46,817 nucleotides of DNA from Candidatus Avelusimicrobium caledoniensis (GCA_900315795.1 ONAM01000019.1:1-46817), one strand, 5' to 3'; shown: positions 32,758 to 40,917, numbered from the stretch's first letter. The notes: generated by a model from the sequence alone, not told the origin. Numbers and translations are program-made.

Positions 32758-34185
32758 ATGTTTAACGAAATACAAACGGCATCTTATTTTCATACGGCCG
32801 ATTGGTTAGTGTTCGGAGCCGTGTTGTTAGCCACCGCGTTGGCGGCGGCCTATGGGCACTTCCGGCTACGCCACTCACAACAAAAAGAAAAACCCACCAC
32901 CCTGGATTATTTACTCATGGGACGGCAACTTACCCTGCCGCTTTTCGTAGCCACCATGGTAGCCACGTGGTACGGCGGTATTTTCGGCATTAACGAAATT
33001 ACATTTAATTACGGCATTTATAACTTTGTAACACAAGGCGTGTTTTGGTATATCGCTTATTTAATTTTTGCCTTTTTTATTACCGATAAAATTGCCCGTT
33101 ACAATTCCATGACCCTACCCGATTTAACCAGTCAAATGTTCGGCCCGAAATCTGCCAAAGTGTCTGCCGTGTTTACCTTCTTATACATCACCCCCGTGGC
33201 ATACGTGTTAAGTTTAGGTATGTTTTTACACATGGTCTTTGGTATTAGTGTTGTGTTAGGCATGGCTATCGGCACGATGTTTACCTGTCTGTACACGGCG
33301 TGGGGCGGATACCGTTCCGTCGTATTTTCAGATTTGGTGCAATTTTTTGTGATGTGCACTGCCGTGCTTTTAGTAGTTGTATTTTCGGTATATACGTTTG
33401 GCGGACTGGACTTTTTAAAAGCCAATTTGCCCGCCTCGCACTTTACGCTCACAGGCGGAAACTCGTGGTTAAATACGTTTGTGTGGGGATTTATTGCACT
33501 GGCTACACTTATTGACCCCAGTTTCTACCAAAGCTGTTTTGCCGCCAAAAGCCCGTTGGTGGTAAAACGCGGCTTAATTATTGCTACGATGATTTGGTTT
33601 TGTTTTGATATTTGCACGACAGCCGGCTCGTTGTATGCGCGTGCCTTATTGCCGCATGCAGAGCCGGGGCAAGCTTATTTCTTCTATTCCGTGCAATTGT
33701 TACCGGTGGGACTGCGCGGACTTTTTGTGGCTGGTATTTTATCTATTATCTTATCCACGCTTAATTCGTTTTTGTTTATTGCATCCGGCACGCTCAGCTT
33801 TGATTTGCTGCGCAAACGCTTTACCAACGTTATTTTATCTAACCGGATCATTATTTTCTGCGTAGGGGCATTTTCTATCCTGCTGGCCCAGTTATTTCAT
33901 GATAGTTTTAAGGAAATTTGGCTTACCTTGGGGTCTTATTTTTCCGCCTGCTTGTTAATTCCGATTTTAATGGGATACCTGCACCCGGGAAAAATCAGCG
34001 ATAAATTATTTGTCGTTTCTTCGTTAACCAGTGCCGTTGTAATGACGTTTTGGCGTATTTTTGTGCCGGAACAATGGCTTACGGTTGTAGACCCGTTTTA
34101 CATCGGAGTCAGTATCAGCTTGCTGATTTTGGTGATTTTTAGGAGCCGTCATGAAAGCATTTCGTCACGCATTATTGATCGGTAA
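32758..34185 (+). CDS. Sodium:solute symporter (SSS family)
   Basis: A 475-residue inner-membrane symporter with about 13 transmembrane helices and the SSS fold. Typical segments are TTLDYLLMGRQLTLPLFVATMVATWYGG pattern (residues about 45-75) and YNSMTLPDLTSQMFGPKSA (about 115-133). Others are GGYRSVVFSDLVQFFVM (about 182-198) and SIILSTLNSFLFIASGTLS (about 330-348). The substrate is unknown. Its 3' end overlaps thiN by 35 nt, so import of thiamine or a thiamine precursor is a reasonable guess. The first codon is tight against a hairpin with no ribosome-binding site. Confidence 0.88.
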   Translation: MFNEIQTASYFHTADWLVFGAVLLATALAAAYGHFRLRHSQQKEKPTTLDYLLMGRQLTLPLFVATMVATWYGGIFGINEITFNYGIYNFVTQGVFWYIAYLIFAFFITDKIARYNSMTLPDLTSQMFGPKSAKVSAVFTFLYITPVAYVLSLGMFLHMVFGISVVLGMAIGTMFTCLYTAWGGYRSVVFSDLVQFFVMCTAVLLVVVFSVYTFGGLDFLKANLPASHFTLTGGNSWLNTFVWGFIALATLIDPSFYQSCFAAKSPLVVKRGLIIATMIWFCFDICTTAGSLYARALLPHAEPGQAYFFYSVQLLPVGLRGLFVAGILSIILSTLNSFLFIASGTLSFDLLRKRFTNVILSNRIIIFCVGAFSILLAQLFHDSFKEIWLTLGSYFSACLLIPILMGYLHPGKISDKLFVVSSLTSAVVMTFWRIFVPEQWLTVVDPFYIGVSISLLILVIFRSRHESISSRIIDR

Positions 34186-34780
34186 CGGCTCGTGCGGTCC
34201 GGCAAAAACACTCAAACAACTGGCCCAAACCGCAGATTTTATTTTAGCCGCAGACGGTGGTGCTAACGCCGCTGTGCGCGCCGGAGTTTACCCGCACGCA
34301 GTTATTGGCGATTTTGATTCCGTTTCCCGGGCAACCCGCAAAAAATTACCCCATGCCCAGTGGATTTTTGTAGACAACCAAAATAATACCGATTTGCAAA
34401 AATCGCTTGATTATTTACTTGAGCACGGGTGTAAAAAATGTACGCTCGTCGGTTTTGGCGGCGGACGCGTAGATTTTTCACTGGGCAATCTGTTGGCACT
34501 CTATCCGTACGCGCGCAAACTGGATATTACGTGGGTGGGTGACGGATGGAAAATCTTTCCGGTTCATAAGAAAAAAATATTCCCGGCACGGGTAGGTGCG
34601 CGGGTCAGTTTATTGCCGCTTGTTGCGTGTAGCAAAGTAAGTTTAAGCGGGCTGAAATATCCCCTAAAAAATGCCCGTTTATCTTTGGGCATCACGCGCA
34701 CCCTTAGCAACGAAACCATCCGCACGCGTTTTACCGTTTCGCTTTCCGGCGGTGTTTTGCTTGTCTGTCAAGAAGACTAA
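34151..34780 (+). CDS. thiN: Thiamine diphosphokinase
   Basis: A 209-residue enzyme that converts thiamine and ATP to thiamine diphosphate and AMP. Family motifs are AADGGAN (33-39), GDFDS (53-57), NNTDLQKSLDYLL (78-90) and GGGRVDFSLGN (about 103-113; family GxxGxRxDHxLxN, with the His changed to Ser here). AGGAG lies 6 nt before the ATG, inside the symporter gene. No TPP riboswitch is recognisable upstream of the pair. It converges on the TPR gene with only 6 bp between stops. Confidence 0.92.
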   Translation: MKAFRHALLIGNGSCGPAKTLKQLAQTADFILAADGGANAAVRAGVYPHAVIGDFDSVSRATRKKLPHAQWIFVDNQNNTDLQKSLDYLLEHGCKKCTLVGFGGGRVDFSLGNLLALYPYARKLDITWVGDGWKIFPVHKKKIFPARVGARVSLLPLVACSKVSLSGLKYPLKNARLSLGITRTLSNETIRTRFTVSLSGGVLLVCQED

Positions 34781-34786
34781 TCTTGG

Positions 34787-36331
34787 CTAGCGCGATAATT
34801 TTTTATATAACTTCTCGGCGGCGGGCCACCCCGTACGGGCACGGTTTAAGAGTTCAAGCCCTTCTTCCGTGCGGCCTTGCGCTAAACGCAACGCCGCAAT
34901 ATGATAGGTAATTTCGGGATATTGGTTGACTATTTCCGGCGAGAGCGATTCAAAAATCTGCTCGGCCTGTGGCAATTTACCCTGTTTAACATATATCCAC
35001 CCCAACGTATCGCGAAACGACACGTCATTAGGCGAAACGGCCAGTGCGCGGGTTACTAATTCCAGTGCTTCGTCCAAACGCGTTTCCCGCTCGGCCAAGC
35101 TGTACGCCAACAAGTTTAACGCCGGAGCATGGTGGGGTTGTTTACTTAAAATAAACTGAATTTGCGTTTCCATTTCTTTATATTTTTTTAAGCTTTCCAA
35201 CGCATACGCATAATGCAAGCGGGCGTCTATATAGTCGGGGCGGGTCTGAAGTAATTTCTTAAACACGTGCGCGGCTTTTTTATACTCTTTTTGGTCGTTT
35301 AACAAAAGTCCGTAGAAAAATCCGATTTCCACATTATCTTCAAAACGTTTGTATGCCTCGGCCAATGTTTTTAAACTTTCTTGCGGTTGGTTTAATTTTT
35401 GTTGCAAAAAGCTCACCTGCAACCAGTGTGAGGCATTTGTGGAATAATCGGACCCGTCTTTTAAATAAGCAATCGCCGCCGCGTAGTCCCCCTTTTGCTC
35501 GGCAAACATAGAAAGAAAATAATTGGATGCAGGTTCGTGCGCATCGGCTTTTTTGGCTTTTAAAAAATATTCCTCTGCTTTGGGAAAATCTTTTACTACC
35601 GCAAACACTGCCCCCATACGCGAAAAAACCCCCGCATTAGCGTATCCTATTTTTTCTAATTCTTCAAATTCGTGTAACATTAAAAAGAATTGGGAAGTCC
35701 GCTCGTAAATATCCGCTTTTGCCAAACGCGGAGCCGGGTCATTCGGGTCAGCAACGATGGCTTTGTTAAAGTAAACTAACGCTTGATCGGTTTGTTGGCG
35801 GCGCATATACCAAGTACCGATTTGGGTATACGCCTGCGCGGCAATAGCCGGTTGGTCCACCGCTACTTTTTTAAGCACGGCAATCATTTTGTCAAAATCC
35901 GTTGTGGAAAGCACCAATAAATACTGGTACAACAGTTCCATATTCTCCGGCATAAGGGCTACGGCTTTTTCGTAGGCCGCTAACGCCTCTTGCCGGTTTC
36001 CGGTTTGCAGTTGGTAAGCCGCGTAAACCGCATAATCTTCGGCCTCGTTTTCGCCCATGTTAATATAATCGGCGTACACTTGTGCCAATTCCGGCTTGTT
36101 CATGGATATCGCCAGCGACACCAACGACCGGCGCAGGTATTTGGAATCGGGCGCAAGCTCCAACGCTTTTTGCAACGCTGAAAAAGCGCGGGGGACATCG
36201 CCCGCGTATTTGTAAACAGCTTCCAAATACGTGTTAAACAATTGGGCTTCCCGGCGTCCTTCGTCGCTAATTTCCAACGCAAAAAGCGGCAACGTCGCAA
36301 ATAAACTAAGCCCGATTAAAATTGATCTCAT
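34787..36331 (-). CDS. Exported TPR protein
   Basis: A 514-residue protein with a signal peptide of about 18 residues (LPLFA-LEI) followed almost entirely by TPR repeats (roughly 12 or more). Typical 34-residue units include QTGNRQEALAAYEKAVALMPENMELLYQYL and QTDQALVYFNKAIVADPNDP. It is predicted to be a periplasmic or outer-membrane scaffold. Similar TPR proteins act in pilus assembly (PilF/PilW type) or envelope maintenance; the link is inference. Its ATG overlaps the rimI stop (ATGA), making it the last gene of a six-gene operon. Confidence 0.86.
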   Translation of the reverse strand: MRSILIGLSLFATLPLFALEISDEGRREAQLFNTYLEAVYKYAGDVPRAFSALQKALELAPDSKYLRRSLVSLAISMNKPELAQVYADYINMGENEAEDYAVYAAYQLQTGNRQEALAAYEKAVALMPENMELLYQYLLVLSTTDFDKMIAVLKKVAVDQPAIAAQAYTQIGTWYMRRQQTDQALVYFNKAIVADPNDPAPRLAKADIYERTSQFFLMLHEFEELEKIGYANAGVFSRMGAVFAVVKDFPKAEEYFLKAKKADAHEPASNYFLSMFAEQKGDYAAAIAYLKDGSDYSTNASHWLQVSFLQQKLNQPQESLKTLAEAYKRFEDNVEIGFFYGLLLNDQKEYKKAAHVFKKLLQTRPDYIDARLHYAYALESLKKYKEMETQIQFILSKQPHHAPALNLLAYSLAERETRLDEALELVTRALAVSPNDVSFRDTLGWIYVKQGKLPQAEQIFESLSPEIVNQYPEITYHIAALRLAQGRTEEGLELLNRARTGWPAAEKLYKKLSR

Positions 36332-36762
36332 AATGCACGCCCCATAATTAGCGCATCTTCATTGTTTGCATAAAATTTTTTCCGCACACCTACTTGCACA
36401 AATCCGGCTTTTTGATACAGCCGCACCGCCGGCAAATTGGTAGCGGCTACTTCTAACGTGATTTGTTTTCCCCCATGTTCCCGCGCCCACGACAAGGCCA
36501 GATCCACTAACTGCTCCGCTATTCCCCGGCGCAGAACAGACGGGTCCACTCCCACGTTTAAAATCTCGCCGATATCCACCGCTAAACGTAGCGACACAAA
36601 CCCAAGGACACGTCCGTTTTCTTCGGCACAAAACACACAAGCAGACGTATCAGCAAGCTCTGTTTTCCATCCGGTTTTTCCCCATTGGGCGCAACGCGGT
36701 TGCAGACGTTCAATCGCTGCTAAAGCGGGCAAATCGGCAGGGTAGGCAGTGCGAAATTTCAT
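36328..36762 (-). CDS. rimI: Ribosomal protein alanine N-acetyltransferase
   Basis: A 144-residue GNAT-fold acetyltransferase. The acetyl-CoA pyrophosphate loop is LRRGIAEQL (77-85; family Q/RxxGxG/A). The RimI-type C-terminal block LEVAATNLPAVRLYQKAGF (102-120) and the final YANNEDALIMGRAL are present. It probably acetylates the N-terminus of ribosomal protein S18. rimI is often found next to tsaB, as here, where its ATG overlaps the tsaB stop codon. Confidence 0.92.
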   Translation of the reverse strand: MKFRTAYPADLPALAAIERLQPRCAQWGKTGWKTELADTSACVFCAEENGRVLGFVSLRLAVDIGEILNVGVDPSVLRRGIAEQLVDLALSWAREHGGKQITLEVAATNLPAVRLYQKAGFVQVGVRKKFYANNEDALIMGRAL

Positions 36763-37454
36763 TTAGGTTCTATCAGTTCAAAACGGGCCGGTTTTAAATA
36801 TAGCGGCTCTAACGCGTCTTGTTTGCACGCATCGTGTTCGGCCAGTGCCAAAAGGGTAGCCGGACGGACGCGGCAATCTTTATCGGCTGCCAGCGGATAT
36901 TTACCGCCTGTCAATTCAGCCAAACTTGCGCCGTTTTTATCGCTACCGGCCAAAAAAAGCGGTGCCGGATAGGTAGCCAAACGCGCGAGTAATTCTTCGC
37001 AAGACAACCACAGGGGTTTACTGTCTTTACCGTCAAAAATTTGTAAAAAATATTCTTCTCTAAAGGCGTGCAACACAACCCCCAACACCCCGTTTTCGTG
37101 CTGTTTTTTAAAGCGTTTGAAAGCGGCCGAACTTTCCGCCTGACAACGCAGAATATCAAAAAGTGTCGCCCCATAAACTTCCGCATGGTTTAAGTATTTC
37201 ATCATAGAGGCAAATGTTAACGCAATACGTATCCCCGTAAAACGCCCCGGCCCGCGCACAATGCAAATTTTTTTCACGTCTTGCAAAGTCGCCGCGCACG
37301 CAGTTAAAGCGCGCGTTAGTACCGGGAACAACAACCGCTCTTGCTTGATCCCTTTTTGACGGCGAGCCACTTGTTGCGAACCGTTTTTAACCGCCACCAA
37401 AAGCGGCGAGCCCGACGTATCTAAAGCTAATGTTACAGCTTTGCTGCTTTGCAT
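36759..37454 (-). CDS. tsaB: tRNA t6A modification protein TsaB
   Basis: A 231-residue ASKHA-fold protein that scaffolds TsaD in transfer of the threonylcarbamoyl group to A37 of tRNA. The N-terminal LALDTSGSP (9-17) and GPGRFTGIRI (68-77) are the family signature. The ATG at 37454 is chosen because GGAGG (37463-37459 on the minus strand) lies 4 nt upstream; an open frame to 37586 extends back into tsaE and is not needed. It overlaps tsaE by 22 nt. TsaD is not in the window. Confidence 0.93.
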   Translation of the reverse strand: MQSSKAVTLALDTSGSPLLVAVKNGSQQVARRQKGIKQERLLFPVLTRALTACAATLQDVKKICIVRGPGRFTGIRIALTFASMMKYLNHAEVYGATLFDILRCQAESSAAFKRFKKQHENGVLGVVLHAFREEYFLQIFDGKDSKPLWLSCEELLARLATYPAPLFLAGSDKNGASLAELTGGKYPLAADKDCRVRPATLLALAEHDACKQDALEPLYLKPARFELIEPK

Positions 37455-37909
37455 AATGCCTCCAAACACCGGTCCGATACCCGGCCAAACGACGCCAATT
37501 TTATTTCTCGCACGTCGCCTTGTTGCAACACAAAATCCATTTCTAAGCGGTCTTGAGGTAATAAGTGCATAATAGGGTCGGGCCACTCGGCTAAAATAAT
37601 AGCTTGTTCGTCTTCCAGCATTTCTTCAAATCCGAGGTTAAACACTTCTCCCTCGCACAACCGGAATAAATCAATATGAAATAAACGGTGCGACTTATTA
37701 TGATATTTTTTCATTAAGCTAAAACTCGCGCTGGTGGGCGAACTTTTAAGCCCCAGAGCGGCGGCAATCCCTTTGACAAACACCGTTTTGCCTGCACCGA
37801 TAGGCCCGCGTAAAAAAATAATTTCCCCACCACGCAACGTGCGCGCAAAACGGGCGGCTAACGATAGCGTTTCTTGGCGCGAGGAAGTAATAATTTTTCT
37901 TTGTTTCAT
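37433..37909 (-). CDS. tsaE: tRNA t6A modification ATPase TsaE
   Basis: A 158-residue P-loop ATPase that resets the TsaBD complex. Walker A is GPIGAGKT (35-42), preceded by the typical GGEIIFLRG. SPTSASFSLMKKY, HIDLFRL (79-85) and the ILAEWPD motif (106-112, Trp110) are family hallmarks. The start codon overlaps the stop of the upstream CBM48-like gene by one base (TAATG), so translation is coupled. Confidence 0.95.
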   Translation of the reverse strand: MKQRKIITSSRQETLSLAARFARTLRGGEIIFLRGPIGAGKTVFVKGIAAALGLKSSPTSASFSLMKKYHNKSHRLFHIDLFRLCEGEVFNLGFEEMLEDEQAIILAEWPDPIMHLLPQDRLEMDFVLQQGDVREIKLASFGRVSDRCLEALCKAAKL

Positions 37910-38367
37910 TATTTCACCGTTTTAATACACACCCGCCGTCCGCCGACGGTTTGGCGGTCTTCGTTCATGGGGTCTAGCACGTCGTCTCCATCCACTACAA
38001 AAACGTATTTATATTCGCCTGCCGTCAGTGCAACAGACGTTTCAAAATAACCTTTGCGGTATGCTTTGAGTTCAATGGGGTCTTGCCCCCAGCGGTTAAA
38101 ATCGGCGGCCAATTCTACTTTTTGTGCGCCGGGAACGGTAATATAAAATTTGCGGTATTTTACTTCGGTATCGTAGGCAAGCGTGCGAACTTTTTGACGG
38201 GCGAGCAAGCTTTCTTTATTAAGCGGCGCGATGGAGGCCGTGTTTTCAATAGCGTTAGCGGTGTAATCGTAATAATCGGATGCTTCTACAAAAAACCACG
38301 TAAGCGTTAAAGCCATTAGAAACAGAAAAAAAGCGAAAAACACACCGGGACGTTTAATCTTGGGCAT
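37909..38367 (-). CDS. Membrane-anchored CBM48/AMPK-beta-like domain protein
   Basis: A 152-residue protein with one N-terminal transmembrane helix (about 9-27), a linker (30-68) and a C-terminal immunoglobulin-like domain of the early-set / AMPK-beta glycogen-binding (CBM48) type. Diagnostic are VELAADFNRWGQDPIEL (with the DFNxW Trp) and GEYKYVFVVDGDDVLDPMNEDR. Such domains bind alpha-glucans. The membrane anchor predicts a periplasmic orientation. It is placed between a radical SAM gene (14-nt overlap) and tsaE, with no carbohydrate enzyme nearby, so its job is unclear. Confidence 0.85.
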   Translation of the reverse strand: MPKIKRPGVFFAFFLFLMALTLTWFFVEASDYYDYTANAIENTASIAPLNKESLLARQKVRTLAYDTEVKYRKFYITVPGAQKVELAADFNRWGQDPIELKAYRKGYFETSVALTAGEYKYVFVVDGDDVLDPMNEDRQTVGGRRVCIKTVK

Positions 38368-38998
38368 CTAAAAAACTCCTCAAATAAAATTGTGCCCCGC
38401 ACGATTTGGCCACTTGTTCTACGGCTTTAGGATCAGCCCCGGTTTTATCTACACAACTGGCCACTACCTTTTTAAATCCGGCCTCTGCGCACGAGCGGAT
38501 AAAATCTACTACATCCTCGTAACAATCTTTATATTCCGGCTCCGGGCGGACCAATTTTTGCCACGTAGCCGCATCTGCGGCGTTCAAACTGATATTCACT
38601 ACATCTACCACTTCCGCCAACTCTTTCACAATGTCTTTATGATTGATTACATTACCTAAACCATTGGTATTAAGCCGGACCGGAAACGGCGGATATTTGG
38701 CTTGTGCTTGCCAACCTTTTAGTGTTTGGGCAACTAGCAAAAGTACGTCCAAACGCATGGTGGGCTCGCCGTAGCCGCAGAAAACAACTTCTTTAAACGG
38801 AGCTTTAGGAAGCTCCTGCTCTAAGGCAGCAATCACTTCCCCGGCGGACGGTTCACCTTCTGCTAAATTCAAATTATTTCCGTGAAAATTCATTTTCCAC
38901 TTTGTTTTGACACAAAACATGCACAAATTAGGGCAACGGTTGGTCAGATTGATATAAACGCCGTTCTGAAAACGGTACACAATAGCCGGACTATTCAT
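38354..38998 (-). CDS. Radical SAM protein, TatD-associated type
   Basis: A 214-residue minimal radical SAM enzyme. The 4Fe-4S binding motif is CPNLCMFC (Cys22, Cys26, Cys29), followed by the SAM-binding FCGYGEPTMR (73-82) and a RLNTNGLGN strand. It matches the TatD-nuclease-associated radical SAM group (TIGR04038-like), whose substrate is unknown; no tatD gene is in the window. It is the first gene of the operon. A TATAAT lies upstream and AGAGGT sits 6-7 nt before the ATG. Confidence 0.88.
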   Translation of the reverse strand: MNSPAIVYRFQNGVYINLTNRCPNLCMFCVKTKWKMNFHGNNLNLAEGEPSAGEVIAALEQELPKAPFKEVVFCGYGEPTMRLDVLLLVAQTLKGWQAQAKYPPFPVRLNTNGLGNVINHKDIVKELAEVVDVVNISLNAADAATWQKLVRPEPEYKDCYEDVVDFIRSCAEAGFKKVVASCVDKTGADPKAVEQVAKSCGAQFYLRSFLDAQD

Positions 38999-39069
38999 AA
39001 AATACCTCTTATAGGTATTATACTATTTTCACTGCGACGTAATGATACTGCATCCGGCAAAATAATTAC

Positions 39070-39098
39070 TGGACTTTTTACGAGGAAACTTCTATAAT
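39070..39098 (+). promoter_or_regulatory. Conventional promoter of pilin-like gene
   Basis: TGGACT (39070-39075), 17-bp spacer, TATAAT (39093-39098); a second TATAAT occurs at 39104-39109. There is no homopolymer tract, in contrast to eight other pilin promoters. Confidence 0.6.
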
Positions 39099-39129
39099 GA
39101 AGGTATAATTATTCCCGAAGGGGTGTCCC

Positions 39130-39669
39130 ATGCTACACAAACAAGGTTTTACACTCATGGAAATGCTAGCGACCATTTTGATTATCGGGGTGTTAGCAGC
39201 TATTGCCGTACCCGAATACAAAACAGCCGTCTTAAACAGCCGCTTGAGCACCGTGATGTCCAACGTAAAAACGATTGCAAACAGCTTGGAACTTTACCAC
39301 TTATCTATGAACGGATACCCCGACAACGGCCTTTCTAATTTAGATATAGGCATCAACGGTTGCACTGTTTCTGACGGTGCGTACACGTGTGCTAAAGGTA
39401 CCGTATATTCTTTTGGTATCAGCCCCACGGAAAAACCCGTCGGCGGCTTTTTAGGCAACAAACAAGGGTTGGCCTATATCCAATACCTAAAGGAAGAACC
39501 CACTTTCACCAAACGCAACCAGCGGGAATGTTGGGCTGATTCCGCCAACGAATTAGCCAACCGCGTGTGTTTAAACTTGGAGGGTGTACAACAAGGCACG
39601 GCCACGTGGCGCAGCGACCCCGCATTAGATCACACAACCGCTATTTGGAACGTATATATTCTGCCGTAG
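39130..39669 (+). CDS. Pilin-like protein, Gly(-1) class
   Basis: A 179-residue pilin-like protein with leader MLHKQG, cleavage between Gly6 and Phe7, and Glu11. The helix differs from the main family (FTLMEMLATILIIGVLAAIAVPEY). The motif region YHLSMNGYP replaces YYLANG. The C-terminal disulphide loop is in ECWADSANELANRVC. GAAGGGG precedes the ATG. With its conventional promoter and Gly(-1), it forms a second class together with the gene at 11176. Confidence 0.9.
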   Translation: MLHKQGFTLMEMLATILIIGVLAAIAVPEYKTAVLNSRLSTVMSNVKTIANSLELYHLSMNGYPDNGLSNLDIGINGCTVSDGAYTCAKGTVYSFGISPTEKPVGGFLGNKQGLAYIQYLKEEPTFTKRNQRECWADSANELANRVCLNLEGVQQGTATWRSDPALDHTTAIWNVYILP

Positions 39670-39709
39670 CAATTTCTTAACGCAGCATGACTGCACATTT
39701 CATTTTAAG

Positions 39710-39796
39710 GGAAGGGTGGCCGAGTGGTTTAAGGCGTCAGTCTTGAAAACTGATGTAGGGGCAACTCTACCGAGGGTTCGAATCCCTCCCCTTCCG
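39710..39796 (+). tRNA. tRNA-Ser(TGA)
   Basis: The acceptor stem is GGAAGGG/CCCTTCC with discriminator G. The anticodon loop CTTGAAA gives TGA. The long variable arm (TGTAGGGGCAACTCTACC region) and T-arm GAGGG-TTCGAAT-CCCTC are class II. The CCA end is not encoded. The last 18 nt are duplicated downstream. Confidence 0.96.
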
Positions 39797-40076
39797 AAAA
39801 AATTTAGCCCCCTTGCGGGGCTTAATTTTTTGGAAGGTGGCAGCGGCATAAACTGCTTTATGCCGCGTAGGGATGAGAAAGCCGCAGACATATCCGAGTT
39901 TGAGTGCCAACGGCACGAAAGGCGAGGATGGCGAGGCGGGGTCGCAAGCGGCGCACGTCAGTAAGCCGACTTGTGACCGAATCCCTCCTCTTCCGAAAAT
40001 AAAAACCTCGTTTTTGCGGGGTCTTTGATTTTTTACAAAATAACACGAAGTCCCCCTCGCAAAACATAACATCATA
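39797..40076 (+). other. tRNA-Ser 3'-end duplication and structured spacer
   Basis: No protein gene is seen. The 22 nt at 39779-39800 (tRNA-Ser 3' end) recur at 39978-39999 with one mismatch. Between them lie GGAAGGTGGC (39832-39841), similar to the tRNA 5' end, and a perfect 10-bp hairpin GCGGCATAAA-CTGC-TTTATGCCGC. This may be a decayed tRNA copy, a remnant of integration at the tRNA, or a structured RNA. Confidence 0.55.
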
Positions 40077-40159
40077 AGCAAACAGAGGTCCTAGGCCTCA
40101 TGCCCGTCCCGGCAAGGGGGGTTGACAAATCAAAAAAAAAAAACAAAAATAAAGGGACG
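40077..40159 (+). promoter_or_regulatory. Pilin promoter with A12 tract and upstream module
   Basis: An upstream module contains AGCAAACAGAGGTCCTAGGC (40077-40096) and a GC-rich CCCGGCAAGGGG stretch. TTGACA (40122-40127) follows, then A12 (40132-40143), 17-bp spacer, then AAAAAT (40145-40150) in place of GATAAT and AAAGGGACGG. It is the only copy with 12 A and has a weakened -10. Confidence 0.65.
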
Positions 40160-40193
40160 GAAAAAATGACAAAAAAACAGTAAGGAGAAATTT

Positions 40194-40859
40194 ATGGAAA
40201 GAAAAAATAAAGCCGTTAATAAAAATAAATGTCATTCCGTACTTGATACGGAATCTCACCGCTCTCTAAAACAACAACAAGGTGAGATCCTGAATCAGGT
40301 TCAGGATGACGTCTCTAATTGTTATAACAACGCATTTACGCTTATTGAATTATTAGTGGTTGTACTTATCATCGGTATTTTGGCGGCGGTGGCCGTGCCA
40401 CAATATCAAGCTGCTGTACAAAAGTCTCGTTTTGCCACTTACCGTACGTTAGCAAATAGTATTGCTAAAGCAGTGGTCTCTTATCATTTAGCAAATGGCT
40501 CTTGGCCAAATTCGTTTGATGTATTGGATGTAGATTTACCGGCCGGTATGACTATTACCCAAGGATTAAACGGTCAGTGCGGGCATACGGATAATTTATT
40601 TTGCTGTCTTTCTAAACCCGTTCCTTCTTCAACGTATGGCTCTATTGCATGTGGAGACAACGCACATTATTCTTTAATATACAGATACATATTCGCATTA
40701 GATAACGGTACTCTTTTTAATAGAGCGAGCTGCCAAGTAAAACCCGCTCAAACCAAAATTTGTAAATCATTAGGGGCAAGAACTTGGAACAACTCCAATA
40801 CAAAATTTGTTACCCCAAATGCAATTATAAAAAGTGGATATGATGAATATTATTTTTGA
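40194..40859 (+). CDS. PilE-like prepilin with 47-residue leader
   Basis: A 221-residue pilin-like protein whose mature part starts at Phe48 ([12 protein letters not shown]). Residues 13-40 of the leader come from the palindromic element at 40231-40310 and include CHSVLDTES and GEILNQVQDD. AAGGAG (40182-40187) sits 6 nt before the ATG and no alternative ATG exists before the cleavage site. The motif is YHLANGSW followed by VLDVDLPAG. Several cysteines (GQCGHTDNLFCC region) plus SCQVKPAQTKIC suggest two disulphides. Confidence 0.9.
   Translation: MERKNKAVNKNKCHSVLDTESHRSLKQQQGEILNQVQDDVSNCYNNAFTLIELLVVVLIIGILAAVAVPQYQAAVQKSRFATYRTLANSIAKAVVSYHLANGSWPNSFDVLDVDLPAGMTITQGLNGQCGHTDNLFCCLSKPVPSSTYGSIACGDNAHYSLIYRYIFALDNGTLFNRASCQVKPAQTKICKSLGARTWNNSNTKFVTPNAIIKSGYDEYYF
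40231..40310 (+). repeat. Two-hairpin palindromic element, copy 4 (in prepilin leader)
   Basis: 80 bp bounded by GTCAT and ATGAC. Both stems are perfect: ATTCCGTA/TACGGAAT and ATCCTGAA/TTCAGGAT. CTCACC and GGTGAG flank the middle. The first stem differs from copy 3 at paired positions. Confidence 0.85.
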
Positions 40860-40861
40860 CA

Positions 40862-40894
40862 AAACCGGCGGACAAATTTTTCGTCCGCCGGTTT
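40862..40894. terminator. Bidirectional terminator
   Basis: AAACCGGCGGAC (40862-40873) and GTCCGCCGGTTT (40883-40894) form a perfect 12-bp stem between the convergent pilin and typA genes. Confidence 0.8.
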
Positions 40895-40917
40895 CACTAA
40901 AAACACATCACGCCACT

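Noticed and set aside
39710..39999. A single tRNA-Ser interrupted by an intron
   Set aside because: The tRNA at 39710-39796 is already complete; the second 3' end is an extra copy.
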